From contig NZ_LMMV01000022.1 in NCBI RefSeq assembly GCF_001422405.1, positions 403,220-467,219 of the forward strand: DNA of 64,000 bases, in the 5' to 3' direction. The translations under genes and the position numbers were made by a program. Under the pieces are notes generated by a model. It searched no databases. It saw only the letters and a list, made by a program, of their open reading frames with translations, and was not told where the DNA came from. Of the stretch, positions 29,226-38,112 are shown one piece after another. Position 1 is the stretch's first letter; the number at the start of each line of letters is the position of its first letter. The stretch comes from Pseudorhodoferax sp. Leaf267. GTDB lineage: Bacteria > Pseudomonadota > Gammaproteobacteria > Burkholderiales > Burkholderiaceae_C.

Positions 29226-30242
29226 TTAATGCTTTTCGTGTGCGAATCGGATCAGCTGGGTCGCCAGATCCGTCTGAGCCTGCAGGGTCTTGCGGGCTTT
29301 GTGCACGCAGTCCTGCCATTCGGCCAGCCGGGCCGGGCTCAGTTCCGGCAGGGTGCCGGGCGCCAATCCGTTCCAGACCGCATGGGCTTCGCGCAGCGAT
29401 GGCGGGGCCTGCAGCCAGTCCAGGAAGGCCTGCAGTTTCTCCGCATGCGCCCCGTCGTCCTGGGGGTAGATCTGCCACACGAAGGGCTGGCCGGCCCACA
29501 GCGCGCGCAACAGGGAATCCTCGCCACGCACGAAATTCAGGTCGGCGGCCCACAGCATCTCGTCGAAGGCGGGCTGCGGCACGGCGGGCAGCCAGGTGAC
29601 GGGCAGGGTCGGTGCCAGGGCGCGCACGGCAGCGGCGGCCCGGCCTGGCGTCACGAGCAGGTGCACGTTCGGCTGGCCCAGCAGATCGGGCAAGGCGCCG
29701 GGTTCGTAGCAGAACAACGAGACGGCCAGCGTGCCCGGCGCGACGCCGTGGCGCGCGCGCCAGGCCGCGACATCGAAACTCTGCTGCCGCTGCAGCAGGT
29801 CCGCCTCACGCAGCAGCCCGCCCGTGTCCGCCGTGAACCCGGGGTAGAAGAACCAGCGCGTGCGCCCGGCCGCAGGCCCGGCCATCACGGGCGAGGGCAG
29901 GGCATGGCAGCGCGCCACATAGCCCTCGGCCGACAGGTATTCCAGGTTGATCCAGGCCGGCGCCGGATCGGCCTGGCCGATGTCGGCCAGCACGGCCGGT
30001 GGCGGTTCGCAACCGAAGGCCTCGATGACGACCTCGCCCAGACCGCCAGGCGGCGCGATGTCCTGCCAGGGCAGCACTTCCACGCCAGCCTGGCCACCGG
30101 GCGCCATCCACGCCAGCGCGCGCACGTCGTCGCACCACAGGCGCACCTGCTCGCCGCGCCGCGCCAGCTCGCTCGCCAGCCGCCAGCACACGCCCAGGTC
30201 GCCGTGGTTGTCGATCACGCGGCAAAACAGCTCCCACTTCAT
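29226..30242 (-). CDS. earP: EF-P arginine rhamnosyltransferase EarP
   Basis: A 338-aa EarP (DUF2331), the GT-B glycosyltransferase that transfers rhamnose from dTDP-L-rhamnose to Arg32 of EF-P. It shows the family start MKWELFCRVIDNHGDLGVCW (with the conserved DNxGDxGVCWRLA motif, ~11-23), INLEYLSAEGYV, the PGFTADTGGLLRE segment, and the C-terminal nucleotide-sugar site DLNFVRGEDSLLRALWAG (~250-267) and PFVWQIYPQ. The ATG at 30242 overlaps the stop of the LysR gene by 4 bp. The neighbouring efp carries Arg32, so the pair is functionally coherent. Confidence 0.96.
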   Translation of the reverse strand: MKWELFCRVIDNHGDLGVCWRLASELARRGEQVRLWCDDVRALAWMAPGGQAGVEVLPWQDIAPPGGLGEVVIEAFGCEPPPAVLADIGQADPAPAWINLEYLSAEGYVARCHALPSPVMAGPAAGRTRWFFYPGFTADTGGLLREADLLQRQQSFDVAAWRARHGVAPGTLAVSLFCYEPGALPDLLGQPNVHLLVTPGRAAAAVRALAPTLPVTWLPAVPQPAFDEMLWAADLNFVRGEDSLLRALWAGQPFVWQIYPQDDGAHAEKLQAFLDWLQAPPSLREAHAVWNGLAPGTLPELSPARLAEWQDCVHKARKTLQAQTDLATQLIRFAHEKH

Positions 30243-31129
30243 GGCGCGGCCCCGGCCTGCAGGTGCTCGACCAGCAAGCGCGCCACGCCGCCGGGCGCCT
30301 CCTGCGCACGCAGGCACAGCATCAGCCGGCGAAGCGCCCAGGGCTCGTCCAGCGCCACGAGCCGGATCGCCAGAGCGCGGAAGATCAGCGCGCTCTGGCG
30401 CGGGATCAGCCCGATGCCCAACCCGGCCGCCACCATGGAACACAGCGCGTCGTAGCTCGTGACCTGCATGCGCAGCCGCAGCTCCTGCCCGGCCTCGGCC
30501 GCCGCGCGCACCAGCTGGTTGTGGATCGCGCTGCCCGGGTGCATGCCGACCACGTCGTAGGGCAGCGCGTCGGCTAACTTCACGCGCTTGCGCCGCGCCA
30601 GCGCGTGCGTGGCCGGCACGGCCAGCACGAGCTCGTCCTCGCGGTACGGCAGCAGCTGCAGCCGGTCGCCATACGCGCCTTCGTTGAGGATGCCCAGGTC
30701 GGCCGCGTTCTCGGCCACCGAGCGCGCGATCGCCGTGCTGATCTGCTCCTGCAGCCGCACCTGCACCTGCGGGTGCCGCGCCATGAAGCGCTGCAGCTCG
30801 TCCGGCAGGAACTGCGTGATCGCCGAGATGTTGGCCACCACGCGCACCTGGCCGCGCAAGCCGCTGCCGTAGTCGCGCATCTGCGCGGCGATCCCGTCCA
30901 GGTCGTTCAGCACGCCGCGCGCCATGTGCAGCAGCGCGTAGGCGGCCGGCGTGGGCTGGCTGCCGCGGTTGCTGCGCGCGAAAAGCTCCACGCCCAGCTG
31001 CTGCTCCAGCTCGGCCAGCCGCCGGCTTGCAGCCGAGGGGGCGATGTGTTCGCGCGCGGCGGCGCGTGCGATGGCGTTCTCCTCCATCACGGCCACGAAC
31101 AATCGCAGGGAGACAGGATCGAGTTTCAC
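30239..31129 (-). CDS. LysR-family transcriptional regulator
   Basis: A 296-aa LysR regulator starting at GTG 31129; an ATG at 31174 would add 15 residues. The N-terminal winged HTH is typical (VSLRLFVAVMEENAIARAAA...IAPSAASRRLAELEQQLGVE, ~5-52), followed by the periplasmic-binding-like effector domain. It is divergent from the CoA-transferase/lyase/Bug genes with a ~107-bp intergenic region, the classical LysR arrangement, so it probably controls that catabolic unit in response to a pathway intermediate. It is nevertheless also coupled by a 4-bp overlap to earP downstream. Confidence 0.9.
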   Translation of the reverse strand: MKLDPVSLRLFVAVMEENAIARAAAREHIAPSAASRRLAELEQQLGVELFARSNRGSQPTPAAYALLHMARGVLNDLDGIAAQMRDYGSGLRGQVRVVANISAITQFLPDELQRFMARHPQVQVRLQEQISTAIARSVAENAADLGILNEGAYGDRLQLLPYREDELVLAVPATHALARRKRVKLADALPYDVVGMHPGSAIHNQLVRAAAEAGQELRLRMQVTSYDALCSMVAAGLGIGLIPRQSALIFRALAIRLVALDEPWALRRLMLCLRAQEAPGGVARLLVEHLQAGAAP

Positions 31130-31236
31130 GGCGCCGAGTCTGCCATGCCGGATTGCGATGGCGGCGTCGCGCATCAGCGTTTTGCGCCCACGCGGGCCTG
31201 CCGCATGATCCGGCCCCACGCAAGGAGACGAAGACG

Positions 31237-32451
31237 ATGCAGACGCGCGATGCACAACCCACCCCGCTGGCCCTGGCCGGTGTGCGCGTGGTCGAGATGG
31301 GGCAGCTGATCGCCGGCCCGTTCTGCGGCAAGACGCTTGCCGAGTTCGGCGCCGACGTGGTCAAGATCGAGCCCCCCGGTAGCGGCGATCCGCTGCGCAA
31401 CTGGCGCATGATCCAGAACGGCACCTCGGTCTGGTGGCAGGTGCAGTCGCGCAACAAGCGCTCGCTGGCGCTGGACCTGCGCCAGCGCGAAGGCCAGGAC
31501 ATCGCCCGCAAGCTCATCGCCGAGGCCGATGTGCTGATCGAGAACTTCCGCCCCGGCACCCTGGAAGGCTGGGGCATGTCGCCCGAGGAACTGCACGCGC
31601 TGAACCCCGGCCTGGTGATGCTGCGCATCTCGGGCTACGGCCAGACCGGCCCGTACCGCGACATGCCCGGCTTCGGAGTGGTCGGCGAGGCCATGGGCGG
31701 GCTGCGCCAGCTGACCGGCGAGCCCGGCCGCGTGCCGGTGCGCTGCGGCATCTCCATTGGCGACACGCTGGCCGCGCTGCACGGTGCCATCGGCGTGCTG
31801 ACCGCCCTGTACCACCGCAAGGTCAACGGCGGCCAGGGCCAGGTCATCGACGTGGCGCTGCACGAGGCGGTCTTCAACTGCATGGAGAGCCTGATCCCCG
31901 AGTACAGCGCCTTCGGCGCCGTGCGCGAGGCGGCTGGCAGCGCCTTGCCCGGCATTGCGCCCAGCAACGCCTATGCCTGCACCGACGGCTGGGTGCTGGT
32001 GGCCGGCAACGGCGATAGCATTTTCAAACGGCTCATGGCCACCATCGCCCGCGACGACCTGGCCAACGCGCCCGACCTGGCCGACAACGCCGGCCGCGTG
32101 GCCCGCGTGGCCGAGATCGACGCGGCCATCGGCGCATGGACCGCCGGCCGCACCGTCCAGCAGGTGCTGGACCTGCTGGGCGCGGCCCGCGTGCCGGCCG
32201 GCAAGGTCTACACCGCGCGCGACATCGCGGAAGACCCGCACTACCGCGCGCGCGGCATGCTGCTGCAGCAGACCACGCGCGACGGCGACACCGTCACCGT
32301 GCCGGGCGTGGTGCCCAAGCTGTCGGCCACGCCGGGGCGCATCCGCAGCAGCGCGCCGAAGCTGGGCGACGACACCGATGCCGTGCTCGCCGAGGCTGGT
32401 TTGACCAACGAACAAATTGCGCTGTTGCGCAGCAAGGGAGTCATCGCATGA
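31237..32451 (+). CDS. CaiB/BaiF family CoA-transferase
   Basis: A 404-aa class III CoA-transferase: LAGVRVVEMGQLIAGPFCGK near the N-terminus, GADVVKIEPPGSGDPLR (~44-60), NKRSLALDLR, DVLIENFRPGTLEGWG (~98-113), and ISIGDTLAALHGAIGVLTAL (~173-192). The usual catalytic aspartate after GPYRDMPGF appears to be Gly (GFGVVGEAMGG, ~145-155), a variant I recall from a large subfamily but flag. The ATG has an AAGGAG ribosome-binding site 9 bp upstream; the stop overlaps the next start (ATGA). It is probably the activating enzyme of an organic-acid pathway whose lyase is the next gene; the acid is unknown. Confidence 0.9.
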   Translation: MQTRDAQPTPLALAGVRVVEMGQLIAGPFCGKTLAEFGADVVKIEPPGSGDPLRNWRMIQNGTSVWWQVQSRNKRSLALDLRQREGQDIARKLIAEADVLIENFRPGTLEGWGMSPEELHALNPGLVMLRISGYGQTGPYRDMPGFGVVGEAMGGLRQLTGEPGRVPVRCGISIGDTLAALHGAIGVLTALYHRKVNGGQGQVIDVALHEAVFNCMESLIPEYSAFGAVREAAGSALPGIAPSNAYACTDGWVLVAGNGDSIFKRLMATIARDDLANAPDLADNAGRVARVAEIDAAIGAWTAGRTVQQVLDLLGAARVPAGKVYTARDIAEDPHYRARGMLLQQTTRDGDTVTVPGVVPKLSATPGRIRSSAPKLGDDTDAVLAEAGLTNEQIALLRSKGVIA

Positions 32452-33428
32452 ACATCGACAACATCTGGAACGGCGCAGGCCGCCGCCTCTTCATGCAGGA
32501 GGTCGGCATGCGCGACGGCCTGCAGATGGAGCAGGCCTTCGTGCCCACCGAGGACAAGATCGCGCTGGTCAACGCCCTGTCCGCGGCCGGCCTGTCCAAG
32601 ATCGAGGTCACCTCCTTCGTCTCGCCCAGCGCCATCCCCGCGCTGCGCGATGCCGAGATCGTCATGCGCGAGATCGCGCGCCGGCCCGGTGTGGTCTACA
32701 CCGCCCTGGTGCCCAACGTGCGCGGCGCCGAGCGCGCCATCGAGGCCCGCACCGACGAGCTGAACCTCGTCATGTCCTGCAGCGCCACGCACAACCTGGC
32801 CAACCTGCGCATGACGCAAGAGCAGTCCTTCGCTGGCCTGGCCCAGGTCATCGCCACGGCACAGGCGGCCCAGGTGCCGGTCAACGTGTCGCTGTCCTGT
32901 GTGTTCGGCTGCCCGATGGAGGGCGATGTCGCGCCCGAGGCGGTGTTCGGCTGGGTGCAGCGCTTCGTCGACCTGGGCGTGGCCGGCATCACGCTGTGCG
33001 ACACCACCGGCATGGCCTTCCCCACGCAGGTGCGCCAGCTGGCGGAGCAGGCGCGCCAGCGCTGGCCTGGCGTGCTGTTCACGCTGCACTTCCACAACAC
33101 GCGCGGCATGGGCCTGGCCAACGTGCTGGCGGGCATCGCGGCCGGCGTGGACTGCTACGACACTTCGCTCGGCGGCCTGGGCGGCTGCCCCTATGCGCCG
33201 GGCGCCTCGGGCAATGTCTGCAGCGAGGAGATCGTGCACGCGCTGCAGCTCATGGGCTACGACACCGGCGTGGACCTGGGGCTGCTGATCGCCGCCGCAG
33301 AACGCCTGCCGGCCTTGATCGGCCACGAGCTGCCGGGCCAGATCGTCAAGGCCGGACGCCGTTTGGACCTGCACCCGGTGCCCTCCGACTTCGAGGCCAC
33401 GCGCGCCCGCGCCCTGGCCCGCGCCTGA
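32448..33428 (+). CDS. Hydroxymethylglutaryl-CoA lyase family protein
   Basis: A 326-aa DRE-TIM metallolyase. The N-terminal FMQEVGMRDGLQMEQ (~15-29) carries the catalytic Arg-Asp. The metal histidines lie in TLHFHNTRGMGLANVL (~204-219), and GGLGGCPYAPGASGN (~240-254) has the HMG-CoA-lyase signature cysteine. It cleaves 3-hydroxy-3-methylglutaryl-CoA or a related 3-hydroxyacyl-CoA. Coupling to a CaiB-type transferase suggests the pair activates and then cleaves a dicarboxylic/branched acid; the true substrate could differ from HMG-CoA. Confidence 0.9.
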   Translation: MNIDNIWNGAGRRLFMQEVGMRDGLQMEQAFVPTEDKIALVNALSAAGLSKIEVTSFVSPSAIPALRDAEIVMREIARRPGVVYTALVPNVRGAERAIEARTDELNLVMSCSATHNLANLRMTQEQSFAGLAQVIATAQAAQVPVNVSLSCVFGCPMEGDVAPEAVFGWVQRFVDLGVAGITLCDTTGMAFPTQVRQLAEQARQRWPGVLFTLHFHNTRGMGLANVLAGIAAGVDCYDTSLGGLGGCPYAPGASGNVCSEEIVHALQLMGYDTGVDLGLLIAAAERLPALIGHELPGQIVKAGRRLDLHPVPSDFEATRARALARA

Positions 33429-33456
33429 TCCCATTTCAACAACGTAGGAGACAAGC

Positions 33457-34416
33457 ATGATCGTCCGCCGCACGCTGCTGCTGGCCCTGGCCGCCGGCGC
33501 CTTCGCCGTCCAGGCCCAGGACTACCCGAACAAACCCATCACCCTCGTCGTGCCCCAGGCGGCCGGCGGCGCCAACGACGCGATCGCGCGCGTGCTGGCC
33601 CAGCGCCTGTCCGAGCAGCTGGGCCAGAGCGTGGTCGTCGACAACAAGCCCGGCGCGGGTGGCACGCTGGCCACGGCCAACACCGCGCGCGCCAAGCCCG
33701 ACGGCTACACGCTGCTCGTCACGGCCGACAGCGCGCATGTGATCGGCCCGGCGCTGTACAAGAACCCGGGCTTCGACCCGGTCAAGGACTTCACGCCCAT
33801 CGCGCCCATTGCCACGGCCGGCTACACGCTGGTGGCCAACCCGTCCTTCCCGGCCAACAACGTCGCCGAACTCGTGGCCCTGGCCAAGGCCGCGCCCGGC
33901 AAGTACACCTATGCCTCGGCCGGCAACGGCACGCTGAACCATTTGATCGGCGAGATGCTGCAAAAGGCCGCCGGCATCCAGCTGCAGCACGTGCCCTACA
34001 AGGGTTCGGCCCAGGCCGCGGCCGATGTGGCGGGCGGCCAGGTGCCGCTGTCGGTGCAAAGCCTGCCCTCGGTCATCGGCCTGGTGAAGAGCGGCAAGCT
34101 CAAGGTGCTGGGCGTGGTGAACGAGAAGCGCGTGGCCGCGCTGCCCGACGTACCCACGATTGGCGAGACGCTCAAGGGCTTCGGCCAGGCACCCTGGTAC
34201 GCCATGTTCGCGCCGGCAGGCACGCCCGCGCCCATCGTCGCGCGGCTGCAGGCCGCCGTGGCGACCGCGCTGGACCAGAAAGAGACGGCCGACAAGCTGG
34301 CCGTCGTGGGCTGCGAGCCGTTCAAGGGCTCGGCGGCGCAACTCGCCACGCTGGTGCAGTCCGATCTGCCGAAATGGGCGCGCGTGGTCAAGGAGACCGG
34401 CGCCCAGGTCGATTAG
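33457..34416 (+). CDS. Bug-family (TctC) solute-binding protein 1
   Basis: A 319-aa periplasmic receptor of the tripartite tricarboxylate transporter family. It has a signal peptide (MIVRRTLLLALAAGAFAVQA, ~1-20), the Bug N-terminus QDYPNKPITLVVPQAAGGAN, VVDNKPGAGGTLATANTARA (~61-80) and VPYKGSAQAAADVAGGQV. Bug proteins bind small carboxylates. It lies 28 bp after the lyase with its own GTAGGAG ribosome-binding site. No TctA/TctB membrane subunits are nearby, so its transporter is encoded elsewhere or it acts as a sensor. Confidence 0.92.
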   Translation: MIVRRTLLLALAAGAFAVQAQDYPNKPITLVVPQAAGGANDAIARVLAQRLSEQLGQSVVVDNKPGAGGTLATANTARAKPDGYTLLVTADSAHVIGPALYKNPGFDPVKDFTPIAPIATAGYTLVANPSFPANNVAELVALAKAAPGKYTYASAGNGTLNHLIGEMLQKAAGIQLQHVPYKGSAQAAADVAGGQVPLSVQSLPSVIGLVKSGKLKVLGVVNEKRVAALPDVPTIGETLKGFGQAPWYAMFAPAGTPAPIVARLQAAVATALDQKETADKLAVVGCEPFKGSAAQLATLVQSDLPKWARVVKETGAQVD

Positions 34417-34440
34417 TTTTATCAAAAGGAGACTTCGTTC

Positions 34441-35409
34441 ATGCATCTCGCCCGCAGGCATTTCATTGCCCTCGCCGCTGCCGCGGCCATCGCCACACCG
34501 GCGCTGGCACAGGACTACCCGAACAAGCCCGTCACCCTGGTCGTGCCCACGGCCGCCGGCGGCACCACCGACCTGTCGGCCCGCATGCTGGCCCAGGCCA
34601 TGGGCCCGCTGCTGAACCAGTCCATGGTGGTAGACAACAAGGGCGGCGGCAACGGCGCCATCGCGGCGAGCATCGTCAAGCGCGCCGTTCCGGACGGCTA
34701 CACGCTGCTGCTGCAGTATTCGGGCTACCACGTGATCTCGCCCTTGCTGACCAAGGCGCACCAGTGGGAGCAGGGCGACTTCCAGCCCGTGGCCAATGTG
34801 ATCTCGGCGCCGCAGATCATCGTGGTGCGCGAGGGCCTGCCCGTAAAGACCCTGGCCGAACTCATCGCCTACGCCAAGGCCAACCCGGGCAAGCTGAACT
34901 ACGCCTCGTCGGGCAACGGCTCGCTGCAGCACGTGACGGGCGCCATGCTGGAGCAGCAGGGCGGCATCAAGATGGTCCATGTGCCGTACAAGGGCACGGG
35001 CCCGGCGCTGCAGGACCTGCTGGGCGGGCAGGTCGACCTGACCTTCGGCACGGCCCCGCCGTTCATGCCGCACATCCAGGGTGGCAAGCTGCGCGTGCTG
35101 GCCGTCACCGGCAAGGAGCGCCTGCCCAGCCTGCCCGAAGTGCCGACCACGGCCGAGGCCGGTTATCCCGGCGTGAACGCCACCTCCTGGTTCGCGCTGT
35201 TCGCGCCGGCCGGCGTGCCCAAGGCCATCGTCGACAAGCTGACAGCCGATGCGCGCAGCGTGGTGCAGAGCGCTGCGTTCAAGAAGAAGGCCGAGGAGCA
35301 GGGCGCCACGGCCGACTACCAGACGCCCGCGCAGCTCGGCGAGCGCGTCAAGGCCGACCTGGCGAACTGGGCCACGGTGGTCAAGAGCGCGAAGATCGAA
35401 GCCGAGTAG
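34441..35409 (+). CDS. Bug-family (TctC) solute-binding protein 2
   Basis: A 322-aa second Bug receptor immediately downstream of the first. It has a signal peptide (~1-23, cleavage near ALAQ), the family start QDYPNKPVTLVVPTAAGGTT, VVDNKGGGNGAIAASIVKRA, and VPYKGTGPALQDLLGGQVDL (~180-199). It is clearly diverged from the first copy outside the conserved motifs, so it is probably specialised for a related ligand rather than a recent duplication. An AAAAGGAG ribosome-binding site precedes the ATG. Confidence 0.92.
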   Translation: MHLARRHFIALAAAAAIATPALAQDYPNKPVTLVVPTAAGGTTDLSARMLAQAMGPLLNQSMVVDNKGGGNGAIAASIVKRAVPDGYTLLLQYSGYHVISPLLTKAHQWEQGDFQPVANVISAPQIIVVREGLPVKTLAELIAYAKANPGKLNYASSGNGSLQHVTGAMLEQQGGIKMVHVPYKGTGPALQDLLGGQVDLTFGTAPPFMPHIQGGKLRVLAVTGKERLPSLPEVPTTAEAGYPGVNATSWFALFAPAGVPKAIVDKLTADARSVVQSAAFKKKAEEQGATADYQTPAQLGERVKADLANWATVVKSAKIEAE

Positions 35410-35454
35410 GCCCACGGCGGCAGGCACCAAAGGGGCACGGCCACAATACGGCCC

Positions 35455-37494
35455 ATGTCCCGAGTGCATTCCGACGAACTCCTGGCCCAGGTGGCAGCGT
35501 TGCCTGGCATGCCGGGCGTGTACCGCTATTTCGACGCCGCCGGCGCGCTGCTGTATGTGGGCAAGGCGCGCGACCTCAAGAAGCGCGTGTCCAGCTATTT
35601 CCAGAAGACCCATGGCGGCACGCGCATTGGCCACATGGTGGGCAGCATTGCGCGCATGGAGACCACCGTGGTGCGCTCCGAGGCCGAGGCGCTGCTGCTG
35701 GAAAACAACCTCATCAAGACGCTCGCCCCCAAGTACAACATCCTGTTCCGGGACGACAAGAGCTACCCCTACCTGAAGATCACGGCTGCCGGGCCGACCG
35801 AGCTGTCGACGTCCCGACAGACCGCGCCATCGGACTTCCCGCGCGTGGCCTACTACCGCGGCGCGGTGGACAAGAAGCACCGCTACTTCGGCCCCTTCCC
35901 CAGCGCCTGGGCGGTCAAGGAATCCATCCTCTTGCTGCAAAAGGTGTTCCGCCTGCGGACCTGCGAAGACACGGTGTTCGCCAACCGCACGCGGCCCTGC
36001 CTGCTGTACCAGATCAAGCGCTGCTCCGGGCCCTGCGTGCACTACATCGCACCGGCCGACTACGCGCAGGACGTGCGCAACGCCGAGCGCTTCCTCGATG
36101 GCGAGACGCAGGAGGTGCTCAAGGCCCTGGAGCAGCGCATGATGGCGCACGCGGAGAAGCTGGAGTTCGAGCAGGCGGCCGAGCTGCGCAACCAGATGGG
36201 CGCGCTGTCGCGCGTGCTGCACCAGCAGTCCATGGACACCGGTTCCGACAAGGACGTGGACATTCTGGCCGTCAAGGTGCAGGGCGGGCGCGCCTGCGTG
36301 AATCTGGCCATGGTGCGCGGCGGGCGGCACCTGGGAGATCGGCCTTACTTTCCGAGCCACGTGGACGATGCGGTGGCGCTGCAGGCAGCCGACGGTGAGG
36401 GCGTCGCCCAGCCGGTCGAGGTGCAGGTGCTGGAAGCCTTCATCGCGCAGCACTACATCGACGTGCCCGTGCCGTCGGCGCTGATCACGAGCGAGCCGGT
36501 GTCCAAGGAGCTGATGGACGCGCTCTCGGCCCAGGCCGGCCAGCGCCTGACGGCGGTGCACAACCCGCGCGAGCAGCGCCGGCAATGGCTTGAGATGGCC
36601 GAGAAGAACGCCGCGCTGCAGTTGGCCCGCCTGCTCGCCGAAGAGGGCTCGCAGCAGGCCCGCACGCGCGCGCTGGTCGATGCGCTGGACCTGGCGCCGG
36701 ACGACCTGGAGCAGTTCCGCATCGAGTGCTTCGACATCTCGCACACGGCCGGTGAGTCGACCCAGGCGTCCTGTGTCGTGTTCCACCACCACAAGATGCA
36801 GAGCTCGGAATACCGGCGCTTCAAGATCGAGGGCATCACGCCGGGCGACGACTATGCCGCCATGCGCCAGGTGTTGACGCGGCGCTACGCCAAGTTCGCG
36901 CCGGTGCAGGCCGAGGCGCATGACGTGTCTGCGGTGGAAGACCTCGCGCCGGAGCCCGATGCAGCCGCACCAGTCGAGGATCCGCCGGCTGGCGCCGAGC
37001 TGCCCGCCGAAGCGGCAGCACCCAAGGCCGCTGCGGCCACCGCACGGCTGCCCGACCTGGTGCTCGTCGATGGCGGCAAGGGCCAGGTCAGCATGGCGCG
37101 CGAGGTGTTCACGGCGCTGGGCCTGGACCTGGGCCTGATCGTCGGCGTGGAAAAGGGCGAGGGCCGCAAGGTCGGACTCGAAGAGCTGGTGTTCGCCGAT
37201 GGCCGCCACAAGGCCACGCTGGCGCGTGACTCGGCCGCACTGATGCTGGTCGCGCAGATCCGCGACGAGGCGCACCGCTTCGCCATCACCGGCATGCGCG
37301 CCGCGCGTGCCAAGGTGCGCGTGGGGGGTAGCAAGATCGAGGAGATTCCCGGCATCGGCCCCAAGCGCCGCGCGCGTTTGCTGCAGCGCTTCGGCGGCGT
37401 GCGCGGCGTGGCCGCGGCCAGTGTGGAGGACATCGCCACCGTCGAAGGCGTCTCGCGCGAGCTGGCCGACCGCATCTACCGCGCCCTGCACTGA
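35455..37494 (+). CDS. uvrC: Excinuclease ABC subunit C
   Basis: A 679-aa UvrC, making the two incisions of nucleotide excision repair. It has an N-terminal GIY-YIG nuclease ([20 protein letters not shown], ~16-35), the cysteine-rich region ([20 protein letters not shown]), a UvrBC helix pair ([18 protein letters not shown]), an RNase H-like nuclease with [20 protein letters not shown], and a C-terminal HhH2 ([14 protein letters not shown]). An Ala/Pro/Glu-rich insertion (~485-535) interrupts the RNase H-like domain. A CACAATA element only 6 bp before the ATG suggests a leaderless transcript. Confidence 0.97.
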   Translation: MSRVHSDELLAQVAALPGMPGVYRYFDAAGALLYVGKARDLKKRVSSYFQKTHGGTRIGHMVGSIARMETTVVRSEAEALLLENNLIKTLAPKYNILFRDDKSYPYLKITAAGPTELSTSRQTAPSDFPRVAYYRGAVDKKHRYFGPFPSAWAVKESILLLQKVFRLRTCEDTVFANRTRPCLLYQIKRCSGPCVHYIAPADYAQDVRNAERFLDGETQEVLKALEQRMMAHAEKLEFEQAAELRNQMGALSRVLHQQSMDTGSDKDVDILAVKVQGGRACVNLAMVRGGRHLGDRPYFPSHVDDAVALQAADGEGVAQPVEVQVLEAFIAQHYIDVPVPSALITSEPVSKELMDALSAQAGQRLTAVHNPREQRRQWLEMAEKNAALQLARLLAEEGSQQARTRALVDALDLAPDDLEQFRIECFDISHTAGESTQASCVVFHHHKMQSSEYRRFKIEGITPGDDYAAMRQVLTRRYAKFAPVQAEAHDVSAVEDLAPEPDAAAPVEDPPAGAELPAEAAAPKAAAATARLPDLVLVDGGKGQVSMAREVFTALGLDLGLIVGVEKGEGRKVGLEELVFADGRHKATLARDSAALMLVAQIRDEAHRFAITGMRAARAKVRVGGSKIEEIPGIGPKRRARLLQRFGGVRGVAAASVEDIATVEGVSRELADRIYRALH

Positions 37495-37498
37495 CACG

Positions 37499-37528
37499 GT
37501 GCCCGTGGCCTGGAAGGGCCATGGGCAC
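37499..37528. terminator. Inverted repeat between uvrC and pgsA
   Basis: A long stem GTGCCCGTGGCC/GGGCCATGGGCAC with one mismatch and a short loop, directly after the uvrC stop. It has no T-tract, so it may be a weak or Rho-dependent terminator, a processing hairpin, or a protein-binding palindrome. It ends 5 bp before the putative pgsA -10. Confidence 0.4.
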
Positions 37529-37545
37529 ATGACACAATCGCCGCC

Positions 37546-38112
37546 ATGTTCTGGACCATCCCAACCATCATGACGTGGACGCGCATCGTGGCGATCCCGT
37601 TGATCATCGGGGTGTTCTACCTGCCGATCGCGCCCGAGATGGCCAACCTCGTGGCCACCGTGATGTTCGTCGTGTTCGCCGCGACCGACTGGCTCGACGG
37701 CTTCCTCGCGCGCCGGCTCAACCAGACCTCGGCCTTCGGCGCCTTCCTCGATCCTGTCGCCGACAAGTTCCTCGTGTGTGCGAGCCTGCTCGTGCTGGTG
37801 CACCTGAACCGGGCCGACGTGTTCGTCGCGCTGATCATCATCGGCCGCGAGATCGCCATTTCGGCGCTGCGCGAATGGATGGCGCAGATCGGCGCCTCGC
37901 GCAGCGTGGCCGTGCACATGATCGGCAAGCTCAAGACCGTCATGCAGATGGTGGCCATCCCGTTCCTGCTGTACGACGGGGTGGTGTTCGGCCAGATCCA
38001 CACCGGGCGTTGGGGCTTCTGGTTGATCTGGATCGCCGCTGTGCTCACGGTCTGGTCCATGGTCTATTACCTGCAAAAGGCCATCCCGGAGATTCGGGCC
38101 CGCGCCAAATGA
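37546..38112 (+). CDS. pgsA: CDP-diacylglycerol-glycerol-3-phosphate 3-phosphatidyltransferase
   Basis: A 188-aa integral-membrane CDP-alcohol phosphatidyltransferase making phosphatidylglycerol phosphate. The catalytic motif DG(x)2AR(x)8G(x)3D(x)3D is visible as DWLDGFLARRLNQTSAFGAF followed by LDPVADK (~47-73). The N-terminus FWTIPTIMTWTRIVAIPLII and the REIAISALREWMAQIG segment are typical. The uvrC-pgsA order is common in Proteobacteria. Its stop overlaps the EamA gene start by 4 bp. Confidence 0.96.
   Translation: MFWTIPTIMTWTRIVAIPLIIGVFYLPIAPEMANLVATVMFVVFAATDWLDGFLARRLNQTSAFGAFLDPVADKFLVCASLLVLVHLNRADVFVALIIIGREIAISALREWMAQIGASRSVAVHMIGKLKTVMQMVAIPFLLYDGVVFGQIHTGRWGFWLIWIAAVLTVWSMVYYLQKAIPEIRARAK

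Noticed and set aside
33436..38076. 1546-codon open frame on the minus strand
   Set aside because: It runs antisense across two Bug genes, uvrC and pgsA, all of which have clear family motifs. Its translation is His/Gly/Leu/Arg-rich without domains, a typical mirror of G+C-rich codon bias.
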